From the NCBI GenBank assembly GCA_003486945.1, contig DNFL01000306.1, positions 1 to 5,805 of the forward strand: 5,805 nucleotides of DNA, written 5' to 3'. The translations under genes and the position numbers were made by a program. A model generated the notes under the pieces. That model did not search any database, was not told the DNA's origin, and was given only the letters and a program-made list of their open reading frames with translations. Shown here in pieces: positions 5,786-5,805 of this stretch. The stretch's first letter is position 1, and each line of letters begins with the position of its first letter. Source of the DNA: Hyphomonas sp. (lineage in GTDB: Bacteria; Pseudomonadota; Alphaproteobacteria; Caulobacterales; Hyphomonadaceae).

Positions 5786-5805
5786 AGATCGGAAGAGCTT
5801 CGTGT
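5786..5805. other. Illumina TruSeq adapter remnant at contig end (artefact)
   Basis: Positions 5786-5798 read AGATCGGAAGAGC, the exact 13-base start shared by Illumina TruSeq adapters. The next seven bases (TTCGTGT) match the read-2-side continuation GTCGTGT at six of seven positions. The match runs to the last base of the window. These bases are untrimmed adapter in the assembly, not part of hrpB. Confidence 0.93.

Overview
The window reads as GC-rich alphaproteobacterial chromosomal DNA. The ribosomal protein L34 sequence, the histidine kinase with its NHDLRNSLASAQL-type H box, and the HrpB C-terminus all look alphaproteobacterial. A Caulobacterales/Hyphomonadaceae-like source is my guess from protein style only; no marker here proves it. 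The window carries no mobile element, CRISPR array, tRNA or rRNA.

Layout. At the left edge rpmH (L34) runs leftward and lacks only its last codons. A 197-bp divergent intergenic region (126-322) separates it from a rightward set: an exported class C beta-lactamase-family serine hydrolase (323-1498), a two-transmembrane sensor histidine kinase with no response regulator beside it (1553-2974), and the pseudouridine synthase RluA (2971-3618), whose start overlaps the kinase stop as ATGA. A 61-bp AT-rich gap (3619-3679) with nested palindromes and a candidate promoter precedes a 143-aa protein of unknown function (3680-4111). Convergent to it, on the minus strand, lie a DacB/PBP4-type D-Ala-D-Ala carboxypeptidase with a lipoprotein-like signal (4121-5572) and, 17 bp upstream of that, the C-terminal end of the ATP-dependent helicase HrpB (from 5590 to the right edge).

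The final 20 bases (5786-5805) are not genomic. They match the start of the Illumina TruSeq adapter at 19 of 20 positions, so the window ends at an untrimmed contig edge inside hrpB.

How the genes relate. Two exported SxxK active-site serine enzymes flank the kinase block. One (DacB) acts on peptidoglycan; the other is a penicillin-binding-like hydrolase of unknown substrate. The kinase has a periplasmic domain of about 125 residues and could sense something in the envelope, but nothing here shows its ligand or partner. RluA and HrpB are RNA-related housekeeping enzymes. I see no clear new multi-gene system. The most intriguing unexplained items are the 143-aa protein with its palindromic promoter region, the serine hydrolase-kinase-RluA arrangement, and the adapter artefact at the right edge.
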